Source of the DNA: Opitutia bacterium
GTDB taxonomy: Bacteria > Verrucomicrobiota > Verrucomicrobiia > Opitutales > UBA953
Reading direction: 5' to 3'
Length of the DNA stretch: 64,000 nucleotides
NCBI GenBank assembly: GCA_003569245.1
Contig: BGOM01000011.1
Location: 124,001-188,000 of the forward strand
Both the position numbers and the translations under genes were made by a program. The notes beneath the pieces were generated by a model. That model made no database searches. It worked only from the letters and a program-made list of their open reading frames with translations, and was not told where the DNA came from. Shown here one piece after another: positions 1-9,546 of the stretch; position 1 is the stretch's first letter, and the number at the start of each line of letters is the position of its first letter.

Positions 1-639
1 CGCGCCGGCCTCGCTGAGAAACTCGCGCAAGGCCGGCTAGGCGATAGCCTCCGGCTCGACGTCCACACCTTCGCCGTGACCTCCCCCGAGCCCGCGGTCA
101 AGGAGGCCCTCCGCCGCTACCTGGCCGTCGTCCGGAAACCGGAGCAACTCGCCACGCCTGACCTGCCATACGAGCTCCTCGTCGCCGGCGGCGACCCCAA
201 GCGCGGCCGGCTCATCGCCAACGAGCATCTCGCCGCGAACTGCACCGCCTGTCATCGTTTCGAGACCGACGAAGGCAGCGAGGTCGGTCCGTCGCTCAAA
301 TCGGTCGGATCCCAGCGGTCCAACGCCGAACTCGCGGAGTCCCTCGTCAACCCCTCGGCGAAGATCGTGCCGGGCTTCGGCTTCGAGACCTTGACCCTGA
401 AGAACGGCGAAACCCTCGCCGGCGCCGTGATTTCGGAACCCGGACTATTGAGCAAGTCGTATACCGTGCGTCTGCCGGATGGGGCCAGACGCTCGATTCC
501 GGCCGGCGATCTCGCGGGGCGCACCCCGCCCGTCTCCGTCATGCCTCCGATGCTCGGGATCCTGACCCCGGCCGAGATCCGCGATGTCGTCGCTTACCTC
601 GAGACGTTGCGTCCCAAGGACAAGAAGGCGAAGAAGTGA
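1..639 (+). CDS. PVC-type c-type cytochrome / heme-binding domain protein, C-terminal part
   Basis: The reading frame is open from the first base of the window, so this is the 3' part of a longer gene. It contains one heme c attachment motif, CTACH, encoded at 241-255, preceded by GDPKRG and followed by a VGPSL segment. After that comes a beta-rich stretch (LTLKNGETLAGAV) and a closing segment ending in LTPAEIRDVVAYLETL. This order matches the Planctomycete/Verrucomicrobia putative heme-binding domain (TIGR02603 type). That domain usually sits at the C-terminus of large secreted dehydrogenase-like proteins with beta-propeller or HEAT repeats. The upstream catalytic part lies outside the window, so the substrate cannot be told. 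Periplasmic location is inferred from heme c attachment. The protein ends in a lysine-rich tail. Confidence 0.85.
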   Translation, partial: RAGLAEKLAQGRLGDSLRLDVHTFAVTSPEPAVKEALRRYLAVVRKPEQLATPDLPYELLVAGGDPKRGRLIANEHLAANCTACHRFETDEGSEVGPSLKSVGSQRSNAELAESLVNPSAKIVPGFGFETLTLKNGETLAGAVISEPGLLSKSYTVRLPDGARRSIPAGDLAGRTPPVSVMPPMLGILTPAEIRDVVAYLETLRPKDKKAKK

Positions 640-690
640 GGGTTCATAAGATTGATTGAACCTGGTCGGACCTTGGTTGTCCTAAGGGGC

Positions 691-2904
691 ATGCCCCTTC
701 GCCTCGCCCTGCTGTGCTTGCCGCTGCTGGCCTTCGCCGCCCCGCCGGAGGTCGCCGACTGGCAGAAGCAGTATGACTCCTGGTACTGGAAAGCCCCCGC
801 GACCCGACTCGAGAACCTGCGCTGGTCCGACAACGGCGAATTCCTCGTCTTCTCGGAGCGCGGCTCGGCCACGGCCTGGAAACGCGTGGTGTGCGCGACC
901 GGCGAGACGCGTCCGGCTTTCGACCCGACGGCGGTCGCCAAGGCTTTCGCGGCGCTGTCGCCGGCCCAACCCGCGTCGACGAAACCTCCCTACGCCCGGG
1001 TCGTCCCGCTCGACGACGGGCGACTTCAACTCGAGAACGACACGGCCGCGTGGATCCTGGAACCCGACGGCCGCCTGACGGGAGCGAAGCCCGGCAAGGC
1101 ACCCAAAGCCGCCGCCTATGTCAATCGCGTCCAGTCCGTCGGTCGGGAAAACCTGCTGTCCTCGACCCGCCTCGGTGAACGTTCCCCGGACGGGCGCTGG
1201 CGCGTGACGCTCAAGGAGGGCAACGTGCTGCTGACGGAGGAAGCCCGCCCCGAGACGACGCGCGCCCTGACCCAGGAAGGCAAACCCCAGGATGGCTGGG
1301 TCGGCCCCGTCTCCTGGGCCCCGGATGGGAAGCACTTCGCCCTCTGGCGCGAACGGGTCGTGCCGATCCGTCAGTACACCGTCGTCGATTCGCTCAAGGG
1401 CACCAAGAAGGACATCCCTTACGATAAGCCCGGCGACGACAAGACCGAGCGGCTACCTTGGGTCTTCGCCGTCAGCGGGGAGGCCCCTTCGACGCCTTCG
1501 CGGGAAGTCCTCCCGCTGACGATGAACACGGATCGCCTCGACTGGACCTCGGACAGCCGTCGGCTCCGCAGCCACTACGTGAAGCGCGGCTTCACGGGCC
1601 ATGGGATCGTCGAATTCTCGACCGACACCCGCCGCTGGCGGACACTGCTCGTCGAGGAGGACCCGAAGTTCGTCTTCACCTACGGGAGCCGCTACCGCCA
1701 CGACCTCGATGAGAACCGGACCCTCTGGGCTTCGGAGCGGAGCGGCTTCAACCAGCTGTACCTGGTCGACCTGACGACCGGCCGCACGCTCCACCCGGTG
1801 ACGAGCGGCCCCGGCATCATGAAGCAGGTCATCGAGGTCGACGCCAAGTCCGGCGAACTCCTCTACCTCGGCATCGGTCGCGGGGCCGGCGAAAACCCCT
1901 ATCAGCAACACCTCTACCGCACCGACCTGAAGGGCCGCCCGCCGCTCGACTTGACGCCGGGCGACGCGCACCATGCGGTGGAGTTCTCACCGGGTCGGAA
2001 GTACTTCATCGACTCCGCCTCGCGCGTCGACCTCGCCCCGACCTTCACGCTGCGCGCCAGCGCGGACGGCCGCGCCCTGGCGACTTTGCTGACCGGCAGC
2101 CTGGACAAGCTCAAGGCGGCCGGCTGGCAGGAACCCATCCGCTTCCGCGCCAAGGACCGCGACGGCAAGTTCGACATCTGGGGCGTCGTGAACCGCCCCT
2201 ACCCGTTCGACCCGAAGAAGAAGTATCCGGTGCTCGAGCATATCTACGCGGGACCGCAGGACTCGTTCGTGCCGCGCTCCTTCAGCTTCTGGAACAACAA
2301 CCACCGGGAGCCGACGTTCAACGGTTTCTACGTCGTGCAGATCGACGGACGCGGCACATGGAACCGCGGCAAGGAGTTCCACCAGGAGGCTTGGCGAAAC
2401 CTGCGCGATGCGGGCTTCCCGGACCGCATCCGCTGGCTGACCGAGTTCGCGAAGAACGAACCCGCGATGGACCTCGGACGGGTGGGTATCTTCGGTGGTT
2501 CGGCCGGCGGGCAGAACACCGTGCACGCCCTGCTGCGTCATGGCGACTTCTACCGCGCCGGCGCCGCCGACTGCGGCTGCTACGACAACCGCGTCGACAA
2601 GCTCTGGTGGAACGAGCAATGGATGGGCTACCCGATCGGCCCGTGGTACGCGGCCAATTCCTGCGCCACGGACGCCGCCAACCTGCGCGGCCGCCTCTTC
2701 CTCACCGTCGGCGAGTCGGACTCCAACGTGGACGTGAAGTGCACCTACGACCTCCGCGATGCCTTGCTGGCCGCCGGCAAGAAAGACCACTTCGAGCTGC
2801 ACGTCGTCCCCGGGGCCGGCCACGGGGCCTGCGAACGGCCGGACATGCGCGCCCAACGTCTGCGTTTCTTCATCGACCAGCTGCGCCCTCCCGTGGGAGG
2901 ATAA
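691..2904 (+). CDS. S9 family peptidase (prolyl oligopeptidase / DPP-IV type), secreted
   Basis: This 737-residue serine peptidase has a signal peptide (MPLRLALLCLPLLAFAA), an N-terminal beta-propeller of the DPP-IV type and a C-terminal alpha/beta-hydrolase domain. The catalytic serine is residue 604 in GGSAGGQN (codon at 2500). A later GESDSNVDV segment supplies the likely acid, and VVPGAGHGACERP supplies the histidine. The family cleaves short peptides, often after proline, so a role in periplasmic peptide degradation is expected. I chose the ATG at 691 over an upstream TTG at 652 because the signal peptide begins there and an AAGGGG stretch lies just before it. The next gene starts 3 bases downstream. 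Confidence 0.9.
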   Translation: MPLRLALLCLPLLAFAAPPEVADWQKQYDSWYWKAPATRLENLRWSDNGEFLVFSERGSATAWKRVVCATGETRPAFDPTAVAKAFAALSPAQPASTKPPYARVVPLDDGRLQLENDTAAWILEPDGRLTGAKPGKAPKAAAYVNRVQSVGRENLLSSTRLGERSPDGRWRVTLKEGNVLLTEEARPETTRALTQEGKPQDGWVGPVSWAPDGKHFALWRERVVPIRQYTVVDSLKGTKKDIPYDKPGDDKTERLPWVFAVSGEAPSTPSREVLPLTMNTDRLDWTSDSRRLRSHYVKRGFTGHGIVEFSTDTRRWRTLLVEEDPKFVFTYGSRYRHDLDENRTLWASERSGFNQLYLVDLTTGRTLHPVTSGPGIMKQVIEVDAKSGELLYLGIGRGAGENPYQQHLYRTDLKGRPPLDLTPGDAHHAVEFSPGRKYFIDSASRVDLAPTFTLRASADGRALATLLTGSLDKLKAAGWQEPIRFRAKDRDGKFDIWGVVNRPYPFDPKKKYPVLEHIYAGPQDSFVPRSFSFWNNNHREPTFNGFYVVQIDGRGTWNRGKEFHQEAWRNLRDAGFPDRIRWLTEFAKNEPAMDLGRVGIFGGSAGGQNTVHALLRHGDFYRAGAADCGCYDNRVDKLWWNEQWMGYPIGPWYAANSCATDAANLRGRLFLTVGESDSNVDVKCTYDLRDALLAAGKKDHFELHVVPGAGHGACERPDMRAQRLRFFIDQLRPPVGG

Positions 2905-2907
2905 GAC

Positions 2908-3453
2908 ATGGAACCCGCCCCCGGCCTGATCGAGCTCCGGCTCAACCACGTCGGCCAGCTCTTCAACACCATGGATCCGTCGCCGTTCCACGAACGCGAC
3001 CTGGACCATGACGCCGAGGAATTCATCGTCAGCTGGGCGCGCGAACTGCGCATCCAGGGTCGGAAAGAACTGCGGCTGCGGGTCGTGCTGCATCAGGCGG
3101 CAGACCCGGCGGTCACCGAACTGGTCCGCCAATCCCTCCGCCATTATTTCGCCTACCGCGCCGAGGTCAGCCGGCGCGAACTGCACGGACTGCTGCGGGA
3201 GGGGCGTACGGCGCTCGGCATCGGTCTCACGTTCCTGGCGGCGACGCTGGCCCTGCGCGGCCTGCTGCCCGCCGCCGGCTGGGGCGACTGGGTCCGCGAG
3301 GGCCTGATCATCTGCGGCTGGGTCGGACTCTGGAAGCCCATCGACATCCACCTCTACCGGTGGTGGCCGCTGCGGGCCCAGGCCAAGCTGCAGGCCCGCC
3401 TCTCGGCTTGCCCGGTCGAGGTCGATTTCCAGCCCCTGCTGCCCCGTTCCTGA
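2908..3453 (+). CDS. small membrane protein of unknown function
   Basis: This 181-residue protein is not assigned to a named family. The soluble N-terminal part carries an acidic, conserved-looking segment, MDPSPFHERDLDHDAEEFI, at about residues 22-40. Two hydrophobic segments follow at about 102-120 and 130-144, and the C-terminal tail is basic and tryptophan-containing (YRWWPLRAQAK). This suggests a cytoplasmic domain anchored by a membrane hairpin. It starts 3 bases after the S9 peptidase stop and is probably co-transcribed with it. No catalytic motif is visible. Confidence 0.7.
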   Translation: MEPAPGLIELRLNHVGQLFNTMDPSPFHERDLDHDAEEFIVSWARELRIQGRKELRLRVVLHQAADPAVTELVRQSLRHYFAYRAEVSRRELHGLLREGRTALGIGLTFLAATLALRGLLPAAGWGDWVREGLIICGWVGLWKPIDIHLYRWWPLRAQAKLQARLSACPVEVDFQPLLPRS

Positions 3454-3545
3454 CCGGTTAACGTGCCCTCCGGGGGGTAACTTACGATTTTTTTACGTGG
3501 GGGATTGACAGGGTGGTCACACCCCCCAATCCCAAACCTTCCCGC

Positions 3546-5324
3546 ATGCTTAATTTCGCGAGCCAGTGCCTGGACCAGACCAAGGCCCTCCTCAAACTCA
3601 ACCTTGGTTCCCTGGCCCCGGACGGCTCCGTGACCCCCGTCCCCGGCGAGGTCTCCCGCGCCGACGAGCCCGGCCACGCCGCCCTCGCCTTCGGGGAATA
3701 TTATCGCGCCACCGGCGAACTGACCCTCGACCGCTCGAACATCGTCGAGATCGTCGCCCGCACGATCACCGCCCAGGTCCGTCTCAGCAAAGGCTCCGAC
3801 AACGGCATGGCTTTCGCCTGCCTCGGCCTGCTCGCCTTCGGGCCCACCCGTGAGCGCAACCCCGTCTGGGAGAAACTCGATGAGGCGACCCGTCAGCTGA
3901 TCGACGAACGCCTCGCGATCGAGCATGACCATCATGATCATGTCCAGGCGTTCGACATCGCCAAGGCCGTCTGCCGTTTCTCCTTCGGCCTGACCAAGAA
4001 GGACGAGACCGGCCCGCTCGTCGATCGCTTCGTCGACCGCATCACCGCCAGCTCCTCCGGCGGCTTCCATGACGAGGCTTCGCGCGCCGCGCACGCCGAG
4101 AACTTCGGCGGCGCCTTCGACCTGTACGGGATCGTCGCCCTGATCTTCATCCGCCAGGCCCTCCAGCTGCACGCCAACATCCAGTTGCGCGACCAGAAGC
4201 TCCCGAAGCTCCGGACGCATGCGGAGAAATACCTCCGCGTGATCCTCGACACGACGCGCGAGGACGGGCTCGGCTGGTGCTACGGCCGCGGCATCGGCGC
4301 CTACGGCCAGATGCACTGCATCACGCTCCTGCTGCAGGCCCTCCGCGACCGCTGGATCCCCGTGGACAAGGAGGCCCTCGCCCGCGACCTGGTCCGCCGT
4401 CTCTACGCCAACTTTTTCACGACCTTCTTCGACGCCGAGCACGGCCTCATCGTCGTCCGCGACGCGGAACGCGACACCATCCCGGGCCACACGACGCGCA
4501 TGGCGAACTTCGACGCCGCCCGCTACCTGTCCCAATGGTCGCGCCTGGCCAAGACCATCGGTGGCGCCATGGAGGTGGTGAAGCCGGCCGGCAAGGCGGC
4601 CGTCTGCCGTTTCTTCTCCTTCGACAAGTCCCCGCGCAAGGAACAGGGCCTGCTTTCCTACCAGGACCCGACCTCGGGCCTGCACGTCATCCTGCCGCTG
4701 GTCTCCGCCGGCATCCACCGCGCCAGCGACTCCCTCGCCTTCCCGCACATGCCGGGCGTCTTCGACTGGCCTTCCAACCAGGCCGTCAGTCCGTTCATCC
4801 CGGAGTTCACGATCGCCGGCAAGTCCTTCACCCCGTCTTTCTACGGCAAGAACGCCCAGGTGGCGATGGGCACCAAGCCCGGCACCTACCACTTCCGCTA
4901 CGAGCAGCCGGATCTCATCGACCGCGACGAGAAGCTCTCCGCGAACGTGGCCTCCCTCAAGGTCGACTGGGAGTTCAACGGTGGTCGCGTCGTCGGTCGC
5001 TTCCTGCTGACGGCCAAGGCCGCGGTCACCCTCGACGAGTTCCGCCTGGTCCTGCCGATCGCCACGACCCATTCGCGCATGACGCCGGGCAACGCGCTCG
5101 TGCTCGGGCCCGAATCCCACCGCTGCGAGGTGCTGAAGGATGATTTCCATGCGGCCTGGGCCGAGACCCGCGTCGTCAGCGAGGATGCCCGCCACCGCAC
5201 GTGCTGGGGCAAGGTCCATTACTACCAGACCTTGCTGCGGGACAAGCCCCTCGCCCTGCGCGCCGGCCAGACCTACGGTTTCGAGATCGCCTACGAGCCG
5301 CACGTCGTCCGGGCCGCCGGCTGA
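3546..5324 (+). CDS. uncharacterised protein, possible alpha/alpha-barrel fold
   Basis: This 592-residue protein has no signal peptide and no motif I can tie to a known enzyme. The N-terminal two thirds look helical, with aromatic and glycine clusters such as GWCYGRGIGAYGQMHC (about residues 245-260) and a His-rich DHHDHVQ. This is reminiscent of (alpha/alpha)6 toroid proteins such as glycan lyases or hydrolases. The C-terminal third looks beta-rich. A sugar-related role is only a guess. I prefer the ATG at 3546; a GTG at 3513 would add 11 proline-rich residues. The leader contains a TTGACA hexamer at 3505-3510 but no clear -10 element. Confidence 0.65.
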   Translation: MLNFASQCLDQTKALLKLNLGSLAPDGSVTPVPGEVSRADEPGHAALAFGEYYRATGELTLDRSNIVEIVARTITAQVRLSKGSDNGMAFACLGLLAFGPTRERNPVWEKLDEATRQLIDERLAIEHDHHDHVQAFDIAKAVCRFSFGLTKKDETGPLVDRFVDRITASSSGGFHDEASRAAHAENFGGAFDLYGIVALIFIRQALQLHANIQLRDQKLPKLRTHAEKYLRVILDTTREDGLGWCYGRGIGAYGQMHCITLLLQALRDRWIPVDKEALARDLVRRLYANFFTTFFDAEHGLIVVRDAERDTIPGHTTRMANFDAARYLSQWSRLAKTIGGAMEVVKPAGKAAVCRFFSFDKSPRKEQGLLSYQDPTSGLHVILPLVSAGIHRASDSLAFPHMPGVFDWPSNQAVSPFIPEFTIAGKSFTPSFYGKNAQVAMGTKPGTYHFRYEQPDLIDRDEKLSANVASLKVDWEFNGGRVVGRFLLTAKAAVTLDEFRLVLPIATTHSRMTPGNALVLGPESHRCEVLKDDFHAAWAETRVVSEDARHRTCWGKVHYYQTLLRDKPLALRAGQTYGFEIAYEPHVVRAAG

Positions 5325-5339
5325 GGAACGCTTCTGGGG

Positions 5340-5368
5340 TTGTCCTCCCCTGCCTCCATCCCTATCCC
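5340..5368 (+). promoter_or_regulatory. possible promoter of metG
   Basis: TTGTCC (5340-5345) and TATCCC (5363-5368) are separated by 17 bases. An AAGGG ribosome-binding sequence (5371-5375) follows, 6 bases before the metG ATG. The -10 match is weak, so this is a tentative sigma70-type call. Confidence 0.3.
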
Positions 5369-5381
5369 TCAAGGGTCCGCC

Positions 5382-6923
5382 ATGCCCCGCAAATTCTACC
5401 TGACCACCGCGATCGATTACGCCAACGGCGCCCCGCACCTCGGGCACGCCTACGAGAAGGTCCTGGCCGACGTCATCGCGCGGCGCCAACGCCTGCTGGG
5501 CCATCCGACCCATTTCCTGACCGGTCTCGATGAGCACGGTCAGAAGGTGCAGCAGACCGCCCAGCAGCGCGGCATCGAGCCGCAGGCGCTCGTCGACGAG
5601 GTGGCCGTGGTCTTCCGGGCGATGCTGTCCGAACTGAACATCTCGAACGACGACTACATCCGCACGACCGAGCCTCGCCACCAGCGCGTCGTGCAGGACT
5701 TCCTGCAGCGCCTGTTCGACCAGGGGCTGATCTTCAAGGCGACCAAGTCCGGGTGGTATTCCGTCCGGCAGGAGCAGTTCCTGTCCGACAAGGACCGCGC
5801 GGAGGATGGCTCCTGGCCGGAGATCTACGGGGAGGTCACCCAGACGACCGAGGAGAACTACTACTTCAAGCTCTCGCAGTTCCAGGGCTGGCTCGTGGAG
5901 CATATCCGGTCGCACCCCGATTTCATCACGCCGCGTTTCCGCCGCAACCAGGTGCTCGAGTTCCTCAAGGAACCGCTGAACGACCTCTGCATTTCCCGCC
6001 CCAAGACCCGCCTGACCTGGGGCATCGAGCTGCCCTTCGATCCCGCCTTTGTCACCTACGTCTGGTTCGACGCGCTCACCAACTACTACTCCGCGGTCGC
6101 GGACCACGGGCTCTGGCCCGCGGATGTGCACGTGATCGGCAAGGACATCCTGTCGCCGCCCCACGCGGTCTACTGGCCCTGCATGCTGCAGGCGCTCGGC
6201 CTCGAGCCGCCCCGCCAGCTCCTCGTCCACGGTTGGTGGACGGTCAACAACCAGAAGGCCTCCAAGAGCGCCGGCAACGCCACCGACACGCTCGGCTTCG
6301 CGCGCTCGCACGGCACGGACGCCTTCCGCTACTACCTCTGCCGCGAGATGGTGGTCGGCCAGGATGCGGACTTCTCCCCGACCACCTTCGAGAACCGCTA
6401 CAAGGCCGACCTCGGCAACAACCTGGGCAACCTCGTCAACCGGCTGCTCAACATGGTCGGACGCAACTACGCCGGCAAGGTCCCCGCGCCAGGCGCGGAC
6501 GAGGAACACGAACAGCACCTCCGGAAGCTATGGTCCGAGACCCTGGCGAAGTTCGACGAAGCCTGCGCCGAGCACCAGATCTCCCATGCGCTCGAGACCC
6601 TCTGGGTCTTCGTCAGCGCCCTCAACGCGTACATCGAGACCCGGGCCCCGTGGAAACTCGCCAAGTCGGCCGACGCCGCCGATCGCGCCCGGCTGGATTC
6701 GTGCCTGGCCTACGTGGCCGAAGGCCTGCGTCTCATCGGCACGCTGCTCCTGCCGGTCATGCCCGCGACGGCCGCCAAGCTGCTCGCGAACATCGGCCGC
6801 CCCGTCCCGACGGCTTACGCGGGCCAGCTCGCCTGGTCGACGGTGGGCACCGGCTCCGCGGTGGCGGAAAAGTGCATCCTTTTCCCCCCGATCGAGCCCC
6901 CGCCCGCCCCTTCGCCGGCCTGA
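5382..6923 (+). CDS. metG: methionyl-tRNA synthetase
   Basis: This class I aminoacyl-tRNA synthetase charges tRNA-Met in the cytoplasm. The HIGH signature is HLGH at residues 19-22 and the KMSKS loop is KASKS at 292-296. The anticodon-binding helical domain follows (GNLVNRLLNMVGRNYAGK onward). At 513 residues it is the short form without the C-terminal dimerisation domain. The insertion after the first half lacks the zinc-binding cysteine pairs of the E. coli type and reads SGWYSVRQEQF. I chose the ATG at 5382 rather than an upstream TTG because the family begins with a Y/F-x-T-T-A-I-D-Y segment and an AAGGG lies 6 bases upstream. Confidence 0.96.
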   Translation: MPRKFYLTTAIDYANGAPHLGHAYEKVLADVIARRQRLLGHPTHFLTGLDEHGQKVQQTAQQRGIEPQALVDEVAVVFRAMLSELNISNDDYIRTTEPRHQRVVQDFLQRLFDQGLIFKATKSGWYSVRQEQFLSDKDRAEDGSWPEIYGEVTQTTEENYYFKLSQFQGWLVEHIRSHPDFITPRFRRNQVLEFLKEPLNDLCISRPKTRLTWGIELPFDPAFVTYVWFDALTNYYSAVADHGLWPADVHVIGKDILSPPHAVYWPCMLQALGLEPPRQLLVHGWWTVNNQKASKSAGNATDTLGFARSHGTDAFRYYLCREMVVGQDADFSPTTFENRYKADLGNNLGNLVNRLLNMVGRNYAGKVPAPGADEEHEQHLRKLWSETLAKFDEACAEHQISHALETLWVFVSALNAYIETRAPWKLAKSADAADRARLDSCLAYVAEGLRLIGTLLLPVMPATAAKLLANIGRPVPTAYAGQLAWSTVGTGSAVAEKCILFPPIEPPPAPSPA

Positions 6924-6924
6924 G

Positions 6925-6953
6925 TTGGACAAACCGGCTTTCCTCCGCATCGT
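6925..6953 (+). promoter_or_regulatory. possible promoter of the isochorismate synthase gene, leaderless type
   Basis: TTGGAC (6925-6930) and CATCGT (6948-6953) are 17 bases apart. The GTG start at 6960 lies only 6 bases after the -10-like hexamer, so a transcript would begin at or next to the start codon. There is no Shine-Dalgarno sequence. Confidence 0.3.
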
Positions 6954-6959
6954 CGTAGC

Positions 6960-8300
6960 GTGGCCGACCTGACCGCAGTCGACGAAGCCCTTGCCTTGGC
7001 CGAGGCCGAACGTCTCCGTGCCGGCGAGGGCTATGTCGTCTACACCTTCCCGGTCGCGGAACTCGACGCCCTGGCGGTGCTGGAGACGTTGGATGAACCG
7101 GCGCCCCGTGGTTATTTTGAAAACCCTTCCCGCCAGCGGGCCCACGCCGCCGGCGCGCCCGTCGCGACCTGGACCGGCCGCGGACCGGGACGATTTCTCG
7201 CCGCCGACGCGTGGCTCCGCCGCCTGCACGCCTCGCTGACCTGCGTCGGCGGCAGCCCCCGCGTCATCGCCACTTTCCCCTTCTATCCCGGGGACGCGAC
7301 CCAAGGCCCGGAGGCTCGCCTTTTCCTGCCGGCCTGGCAGGTGGTCACCGAGCAAGGTCGCACGACCGTGACGCTCGCCGAGCCCGCGACTCCGGGCTGC
7401 GCCGAACGCCTGGCGCTGCGCGTCGAGCAGTTCCGGCGCTTCGCCTACCGTTCGACCCCGCCGCCGCCGCGCGCCCAGGTGCCGACCGTCCTGAGCGAGG
7501 TGGGCGGGGATTGGTTTCCGTCGGCCGTCCGGCGGGCCACGGAACTGATCAAGGAGGGGGCGTTCGAGAAGATCGTGCTCAGCCGCGCGTTCGACTGGCG
7601 GCGCGCGGACGCCTTCAATCTTTACGCGACCCTCCATCGGCTACGGCGCGCCAACCCGCCTTGCCATACCTTCCTGGTCGACGAACCGGAGGGCGCCCTG
7701 ATCGGCGCGACCCCGGAGACGCTCCTGTCGCTTTTCGACGGCGCGGTGCGCACCGAATCGGTCGCCGGCACCACCCGCCGCGGCGACTCGGCCTCGGAAG
7801 ATGCGAGCCTCGCGGAGGCCCTCCTCAGCAGCGACAAGGACCTGCGCGAGCACAGCGCGGTCACCGCCTCCATCCTGCGCCGCCTCCGCATGGTCGGCGT
7901 GCTGGCGGCGAATTCGCGCCATCCCGAGCTTCTGCGTCTCGGCAACGTCATGCACCTGCGCACCCCGATCGAAGGGACCATGCCCGCCGATCGACGTTTC
8001 CTCGAGGTGGCCGGCGAGCTTCACCCGACCCCCGCGGTCGGCGGCAAGCCGCGCGACCTCGCGCTCCCCTTCATCCCGGGCTTCGAGCCGCACACCCGCG
8101 GCCTTTACACCGGCGCCGTCGGCTGGGTCGGCGCGGATGGCCTCACGGGCAAACTCTTCGTGGCGCTGCGCTGCGCCCGGATCGACGGGACCACGGCGAG
8201 GGCTTTCGCCGGCGCCGGCATCGTGGCCGGTTCCGATCCCGTGGCCGAATCCACGGAGACGGAGATGAAGCTCCGCACCATCCTCGAGGCGCTGGTCTGA
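6960..8300 (+). CDS. menF: isochorismate synthase (chorismate-binding enzyme)
   Basis: This 446-residue chorismate-binding enzyme converts chorismate to isochorismate for menaquinone or siderophore synthesis. The C-terminal catalytic domain shows the family signatures: KIVLSRAF, the AGTTRRG segment followed by ED and SSDKDLREH, HPTPAVGGKP, and a final GAGIVAGSDP. The N-terminal ~170 residues are the variable region of MenF/EntC/DhbC proteins. No other men or siderophore genes are nearby, so the pathway is inferred; menaquinone is the likelier choice. The start is GTG. The downstream dtd gene begins 1 base after the stop, suggesting one transcript. Confidence 0.88.
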   Translation: MADLTAVDEALALAEAERLRAGEGYVVYTFPVAELDALAVLETLDEPAPRGYFENPSRQRAHAAGAPVATWTGRGPGRFLAADAWLRRLHASLTCVGGSPRVIATFPFYPGDATQGPEARLFLPAWQVVTEQGRTTVTLAEPATPGCAERLALRVEQFRRFAYRSTPPPPRAQVPTVLSEVGGDWFPSAVRRATELIKEGAFEKIVLSRAFDWRRADAFNLYATLHRLRRANPPCHTFLVDEPEGALIGATPETLLSLFDGAVRTESVAGTTRRGDSASEDASLAEALLSSDKDLREHSAVTASILRRLRMVGVLAANSRHPELLRLGNVMHLRTPIEGTMPADRRFLEVAGELHPTPAVGGKPRDLALPFIPGFEPHTRGLYTGAVGWVGADGLTGKLFVALRCARIDGTTARAFAGAGIVAGSDPVAESTETEMKLRTILEALV

Positions 8301-8301
8301 C

Positions 8302-8738
8302 ATGAAGGTCGTCCTGCAACGCGTCACCGCCGCGTCGGTCACCGTCGACGGCGTGGTCGTCGGTCGGATCGGCCGCGGCTACCTCCTGCTCGTGGGCCTG
8401 GCCGTCGGGGACGACGCGACGACCGTGCGCCGCCTCGCCGCCGAGGTCGCCAAGGCCCGGCTGATGCCCGATGCCCAGGGCAAGATGGGCGTCAACCTGC
8501 GTGACGCCGGCGCGGAAGCCCTCGCCGTCAGCCAGTTCACGCTCCTCGCTGATTTCACCAAGGGCAACCGTCCCTCGTTCAACGGCGCCGCCCGCCCGGA
8601 GGTCGCCCGGCCGCTGTTCGACCTGTTCGCGCAGGAACTCGGCGCCCTGCTGGCCGCCCGGTGCCGACGGGCGTCTTCGGCGCCGACATGGCCGTCGAAC
8701 TGGTGAACGATGGTCCCGTGACCGTGGTGCTCGAGTAG
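8302..8738 (+). pseudogene. dtd: D-aminoacyl-tRNA deacylase, frameshifted near the 3' end
   Basis: The enzyme hydrolyses D-amino acids wrongly attached to tRNA. The N-terminal 120 residues match Dtd well ([34 protein letters not shown]). After about base 8659 the frame runs into an unrelated tail ([13 protein letters not shown]) and stops at 8706. From 8661 the -1 frame reads [19 protein letters not shown] and ends VTVVLE at 8738, which is exactly the conserved Dtd C-terminus. Restoring one base in the CCCGG run at 8657-8661 gives a normal 145-residue protein. The break is therefore a one-base deletion, either a sequencing error or a recent mutation. GVFGADM belongs to the conserved Dtd core, so the truncated form is unlikely to work. 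Confidence 0.88.
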
Positions 8739-8785
8739 TTTAGGCTTAACCTCCCGGCCCGCCCCGCCTACCCCAGAGTTCCGCC

Positions 8786-9544
<759 letters not shown>

Positions 9545-9546
9545 GC

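Noticed and set aside
3454-3512. Possible terminator with a run of seven T at 3488-3494
   Set aside because: The preceding GTTA...GGTAAC pairing is imperfect and not directly next to the T-run. I could not draw a convincing stem.
3354-6518. Open frame of 1054 codons on the minus strand
   Set aside because: It is antisense to the 592-residue protein and to metG, has no motif, and its composition follows from the opposite-strand codon bias.
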